Assembly (NCBI RefSeq): GCF_000241345.1
Contig: NZ_BAED01000025.1
Location: forward strand, 1-54,561
Reading direction: 5' to 3'
From: Gordonia amarae NBRC 15530
GTDB taxonomy: Bacteria > Actinomycetota > Actinomycetes > Mycobacteriales > Mycobacteriaceae
Length of the DNA: 54,561 nucleotides
In this document: positions 51,213 to 54,561 of the stretch, in pieces
Position numbering within the stretch: position 1 is the stretch's first letter
Layout of the letters: each line of letters begins with the position of its first letter
Position numbers and translations under genes: made by a program
Notes under the pieces: generated by a model
What the model saw: the letters and a program-made list of their open reading frames with translations, nothing else
Told to the model about the DNA's origin: nothing
The model's database searches: none

Positions 51213-53371
51213 GCGGGGTCTCCTGCGTCCGGCGCGTACGGGTTGTTGATGAACTGGTAATCGGGTTTGAACAAGTCGGGGTCGAGCTTCGGTATTGCCG
51301 AGCGCGTACTCGATCGCCGCACGCGTGTCGACTTCGCCGGTGCGGGCGTCGGCCGCTCTCCCGTGGCCACCAGGCCGCCGACCACGGCCGGACCCATCGA
51401 TGCCTGATCGACCGGAGGGTCGACAGGGTCGGACGCACCGGCGGAGGAGACCTCTGCTGTGCCGGACCGGTCGCCCGCGTCGGCGAACGGATCGGTGAAC
51501 TCGGTGCTGACCGCGTCGGGGTCGTCGCGGCGCAGCAGGCCGCGGTAGTTGGCCTTGAACATGTCGCCGGGAATGGTGGCCCGGCGGGTCCGGTAGTTCT
51601 TGTCACCGGGCTTGGTCGAGGTGTCGCCCCAGTTGACCAGGGAGTACTCGACGATCAGCGGCTCGGGGTCGACCATGCGCTGAGCCGGACGGATCGGCGC
51701 GGTGTGGTCGTCGCAGTACCACTGCGAGGTGGGGTCGGCGGCCACCAGTTGCCGCAGTTCACGGCAAAAGGCTTTGTACCCCAACGGTTTTCCGTTGGCA
51801 TACCGACGCCCCATCCATGCCACGTAGAACTCGTGCAGGAAGGTGAATGGCAGCAGATCCCACTGGAAGATCAGCTTGTTGTCGTTCCACCACTCCAGCA
51901 CGGGATCGTTGGACTCGCGGAACTCAGCCAGGGCGCACTTGACCGCGTCGGGCTCGGGCAGCTCGTAATGTGCCGGGGTCAACGCGTGGTCCAGCACCCG
52001 CTTGAGCACGTACTCCAGCACCTCGGGCCGGCGGAGGTAGTCGTTCTTGATGTACTTGCGCTCGGCGCCGGTGAAGCACTTCTCGAACGACACCAGGCAC
52101 AGGCGCCGCAGGAAGCTCGGCGAACGGTCCTTTACTCGCGGACTGTCATTGAGGCATTGCACCATCACGCCGCGGTACCGGATCGTCACGCCGTCCCGGT
52201 TCTTCCGCTCGACCCGGACCGCGTCGCCGGTGATGATCGACTTGATCCCGGCCGCGTTGTCGACAAAACTGCCCACCGGGTTCTCGTCGGTCAGGATCGC
52301 CTGCGGCAGACCCGCACTGAGCAGCTCGGAGAGGCCGAAACGCTCACCAGCCGTCGCCAACGGCAGATCGATCCAGTTGCCGGCTCCGAGCACATTGCGC
52401 ATGAGGCTCAGCAGCGTGCCCTTGCCGTTGTTGCCCCGCTCGCTAAAAAACCACAGCGATTTGTCCCACGCCACGTTCGGCCGGATCACGGCACCGATGG
52501 CCTTCCACAGCAGGTCGACGACCTCGGGGTCGTCGGACAGCGACTCCATCCAGCTCTCGACGTCCCAGTCGGTGCCGTCGTCGTCGTTGTGGATGACCGG
52601 GTTCTGCGCGTCGGGGTTGAACGGCGTCGCCGTCTTGGATGTAAAGATGTGCTCCGGGCTGAACGGCGACAGCTCGCCCGTCCGGTAATCGAGGATGCCG
52701 TTGGCCACCGCGATCAGGTCCGGATGCGCCACCCGGTCGCGCCGCGGCGCCCAATCGCGCAGGCACGCCCGCACATCGGGCCATGCCTTATCCGAAAGGT
52801 CTCCCCGATACCCCCGCGCGACCTGCCGAAGGTGCTCCTCATCGACGTCGTACAGCCCGGTCGCCGGATCGTAGAAGGCCAGGAGTTCGGACGAACTCGT
52901 GCCGTCGGGATCGCGCAGCACGACCACGTCGTGCAGTGCGAGCACCAGCGCGGCGACCTCGGGCAAACCGAGGGCCGCCAACGGTTGGCGCTTGTGTCCG
53001 GCCAACACCTCGTCTTTGATCAACATGTTCTGCGCCGCAATGGCGTCGTTGATCCGGCCGAACAAACCCCGTGCGACCACCACCGGGTTGCGCTCGGCGA
53101 CCTTGCGCAGCGTCGGCAACCGGTCCGCACTCAAGTACTCCCGCGCCACCTCCGCGGCCAACTCCGCGACCGGCCGCGCGTACTCACAGTCCGACGCGTC
53201 GAGATCCAGCGCGGCGTTGAATCCGGCGCCGATCGCCTCGCGGTACTTCTCCACGCGCTCGGCCCACGCCCCGCCGCCCCACAGTTCGCGCTCCCTCCGC
53301 GCCGCGAGGCGAGCGGTCCAGTCCTCGCCGGCCTCTGCATCCGCTGCCGGCTCTGTGATAGATTTCGTCAT
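51209..53371 (-). CDS. SF3 helicase / D5-like primase replication protein
   Basis: A 720-aa phage/plasmid-type replication protein. A helical N-terminal region leads into the D5_N-like segment (HPDLIAVANGILDYRTGEL), and the SF3 helicase with Walker A ERGNNGKGT is near 310-320; DENPVGSFVDNAAGIKSIITGD and VMVQCLNDSPRVKDRSPSFLRR follow as motifs B and C. The C-terminal tail is Pro/Ser-rich. AAGGAG lies 9 nt before ATG 53371. No archaeo-eukaryotic primase catalytic motif is plain. It lies next to the origin-like region and is the likely initiator/helicase. Confidence 0.88.
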   Translation of the reverse strand: MTKSITEPAADAEAGEDWTARLAARRERELWGGGAWAERVEKYREAIGAGFNAALDLDASDCEYARPVAELAAEVAREYLSADRLPTLRKVAERNPVVVARGLFGRINDAIAAQNMLIKDEVLAGHKRQPLAALGLPEVAALVLALHDVVVLRDPDGTSSSELLAFYDPATGLYDVDEEHLRQVARGYRGDLSDKAWPDVRACLRDWAPRRDRVAHPDLIAVANGILDYRTGELSPFSPEHIFTSKTATPFNPDAQNPVIHNDDDGTDWDVESWMESLSDDPEVVDLLWKAIGAVIRPNVAWDKSLWFFSERGNNGKGTLLSLMRNVLGAGNWIDLPLATAGERFGLSELLSAGLPQAILTDENPVGSFVDNAAGIKSIITGDAVRVERKNRDGVTIRYRGVMVQCLNDSPRVKDRSPSFLRRLCLVSFEKCFTGAERKYIKNDYLRRPEVLEYVLKRVLDHALTPAHYELPEPDAVKCALAEFRESNDPVLEWWNDNKLIFQWDLLPFTFLHEFYVAWMGRRYANGKPLGYKAFCRELRQLVAADPTSQWYCDDHTAPIRPAQRMVDPEPLIVEYSLVNWGDTSTKPGDKNYRTRRATIPGDMFKANYRGLLRRDDPDAVSTEFTDPFADAGDRSGTAEVSSAGASDPVDPPVDQASMGPAVVGGLVATGERPTPAPAKSTRVRRSSTRSAIPKLDPDLFKPDYQFINNPYAPDAGDPA

Positions 53372-53488
53372 GGCAGTGGTCTCCTTCCAGACACGCCACG
53401 AGCCCCGCGTCCGCACAGACACAAGAGCTCTCAGAACGTCGCCCTGGCCGGGGCGGCGTTCTTTTGTTTGTTAGGTATTCAGTTGATC

Positions 53489-53510
53489 GGCTGACCGAAG
53501 GCGGTCAGCC
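53489..53510 (-). terminator. Hairpin overlapping the stop of the small HTH gene
   Basis: Arms GGCTGACCG (53489-53497) and CGGTCAGCC (53502-53510) with a 4-nt loop. It may attenuate transcription between the HTH gene and the helicase gene. Confidence 0.5.
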
Positions 53511-53675
53511 CGCCTCGGCGAGTCGCTCGACCGGGATGCGGTAGCTGCCATTCCGGCCGGCCGGCTGCTCGGCCCGGACGCGACCCTTCTTGATCCACTG
53601 CCGTACCGTCCATGCGCTCACACCCATGCGTCGCGCATAGGCACCGACGCTTTCAAATTCCGCCTTGTCGGTCAT
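53505..53675 (-). CDS. Small excisionase-type HTH protein
   Basis: A 56-aa protein. ESVGAYARRMGVSAWTVRQWIKKGRVRAEQPAGRNGSYRIP is a complete MerR/HTH_17 helix-turn-helix with wing, as in excisionases and plasmid replication-control proteins. GAGGTG lies about 7 nt before ATG 53675. It heads the replication operon next to the iterons, so replication control is as likely as excision. Confidence 0.82.
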   Translation of the reverse strand: MTDKAEFESVGAYARRMGVSAWTVRQWIKKGRVRAEQPAGRNGSYRIPVERLAEAG

Positions 53676-54051
53676 TCCAATTCACCTCCTCGGTCGATGC
53701 GATCGACGCTACCCACGAAACCCACGCAAAACCACTCATCAACTCGGAATCCATGCAGGTCAGGAACCATTCCAACCGCTGAACTAATCACGGACGGCAG
53801 ACAAACGGCGACCCGCGAGTTTTCGATCTCGCCAGGTGCCGCGCTATGGGACTTTTTACTTGACAGACGCATCCGAAGGCCCGCGAATAACCGACCAGAA
53901 GCGGATGTGATCTCTGTCACACTCTCAGGTAGCGGCCAGCGGATCCCGATCACGACACCGCGAGATGCGTGCGCACCCACAGTTGCCCACCGGATCACCG
54001 GCCGCAACGATCCCCAACGAGATCACCGATACGTCCGATTCGAAGAGGCGA
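53676..54051. other. Gene-free promoter region of the replication operon
   Basis: No credible gene. Lower GC than its surroundings, with AT-rich stretches such as GGGACTTTTTACTTGACAG (53847-53865), which may hold a promoter. Confidence 0.45.
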
Positions 54052-54370
54052 TGTAGCAGTTCGCGCTACCCCACCTGCTACAACGTTCTCCCAGACCGGC
54101 CCGCAAAAAAGAAAAAAAGTAGCAGGTAGCAGGAAGAAAAAACTCAGATCCCATATATGGGAAAACGAGCATGGGAAACGCGCAACGAGGGCCCTCCAAC
54201 GCGATGCGCGACCAACGCTACCTGCTACAAAAAAAGAAAAAGATGGCTATACCAGCGAAAACGTTGTAGCAGGTAGAAACAGCCACCTGCTACATCAGAA
54301 AGAAAACCGACTCGTGGGCTGCGACAACGTTGTAGCAGGAGAATCAGACCGAACTGCTACACCTGCTACA
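54052..54370. other. Origin-like region with inverted iterons
   Basis: The core TGTAGCAGG or its complement CCTGCTACA occurs about nine times in both orientations (near 54052, 54074, 54119, 54126, 54221, 54265, 54286, 54331, 54361), several times joined to AACGTT. Long A-rich runs (54106-54119, 54227-54241) and the palindrome TCCCATATATGGGA (54149-54162) lie among them. This is the layout of an iteron-controlled plasmid origin with an unwinding region. Confidence 0.7.
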
Positions 54371-54379
54371 TCGGCCATC

Positions 54380-54561
54380 GAGATCGCCGACATGGGAAGA
54401 GATGAGAGCGGCGGTTGAGATCGCCGACATGGGAAGAGATGAGAGCGGCGGTTGAGATCGCCGACATGGGAAGAGATGAGAGCGGCGGTTGAGATCGCCG
54501 ACATGGGAAGAGATGAGAGCGGCGGTTGAGATCGCCGACATGGGAAGAGATGAGAGCGGCG
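54380..54561. repeat. 37-bp perfect tandem repeats at the window edge
   Basis: Four complete units (starting 54380, 54417, 54454, 54491) and a 34-bp part of a fifth. The unit starts GAGATCGCCGACATGGGAAG and shows no differences. There are no spacers, so it is not CRISPR. The array may continue beyond the window. Confidence 0.92.

Larger units (their letters stand above)
28731..54561. mobile_element. Integrative mobilizable/conjugative element (left end to beyond window)
   Basis: At least 25.8 kb. It contains antirestriction (ArdA), a restriction-modification module, a serine resolvase, excisionase-like HTH proteins, a VirD4-like ATPase, a MobV-like relaxase, a DUF2637 protein, an SF3 helicase/primase and an iteron-rich origin. 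No integrase, capsid, portal, terminase or VirB4 gene is visible. Insertion in a protein gene rather than a tRNA favours a large serine integrase at the unseen end (inference). Confidence 0.85.

Noticed and set aside
53672..54007. 111-codon minus frame before the small HTH gene
   Set aside because: It overlaps the HTH gene's ribosome site and lacks coding character; the stretch looks like a promoter region.
54380..54561. CRISPR array
   Set aside because: The repeats are directly adjacent with no spacers and no cas genes are nearby.
28731..54561. Prophage
   Set aside because: No terminase, portal, capsid, tail or lysis gene; relaxase, coupling ATPase and ArdA point to a conjugative or mobilizable element.

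Overview
This window comes from a high-GC actinobacterium of the order Mycobacteriales, most likely Gordonia or a near relative. From 1 to about 28.7 kb it follows, in order, the Mycobacterium tuberculosis block Rv3682 to Rv3656c: ponA2, whiB4, the ArsA/Get3-like ATPase pair, a DUF4177 protein, RidA, a metallo-beta-lactamase-fold protein, crp, nth, a TlpA-like thioredoxin, a Nudix CoA hydrolase, marP, ephE, a holin-like protein, acs, then ssd and the tad pilus genes. No tRNA or rRNA was seen.

Two things interrupt this block. The first, at about 4.75-12.45 kb, is a catabolic insert between RidA and the metallo-beta-lactamase gene. It holds an MFS remnant, a TetR/MFS efflux pair with a clear operator, an AraC regulator, and an overlapping three-gene operon (flavin hydroxylase, maleylacetate reductase, hydroxyquinol 1,2-dioxygenase). 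These would convert a resorcinol-type phenol through hydroxyquinol to 3-oxoadipate. The second, at about 23.3-24.8 kb, is a 1.5-kb stretch without proteins. By synteny, promoters and terminators it carries two RNAs: an Ms1-like RNA on the minus strand and 6C RNA on the plus strand. The protein gene Rv3661, expected between them, is missing. CRP-type palindromes lie in front of whiB4, acs and the Ms1-like RNA, and the window itself encodes Crp. Several intergenic regions hold dispersed long palindromes of two families.

At about 28.73 kb the DUF4244 pilin-like gene of the tad cluster stops abruptly, and a mobile element begins that runs to the window end (at least 25.8 kb). Its parts, in order, are: a leading block with a VRR-NUC nuclease and an ArdA-type antirestriction protein; a defence module (beta-class DNA methyltransferase convergent with an operon of an unknown 220-aa protein, a short McrB and McrC); GntR and XRE regulators and a serine resolvase; a surface or transfer module of secreted and membrane proteins; a VirD4-like coupling ATPase; a MobV-like relaxase; a DUF2637 (SpdB-like) protein; a glutaredoxin; an SF3 helicase/primase; and an origin-like region with inverted iterons and a 37-bp tandem array. 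No integrase, VirB4 ATPase or phage structural gene is visible. The element looks like an integrative mobilizable or conjugative plasmid whose far end, probably with the integrase, lies outside the window.

The most novel candidates are the LlaJI-like or type-IV-like restriction locus with its unknown third subunit, the reduced transfer system, a shared operator that ties the coupling-protein promoter to the relaxase region, and a CRP palindrome lying inside the promoter of the Ms1-like RNA.
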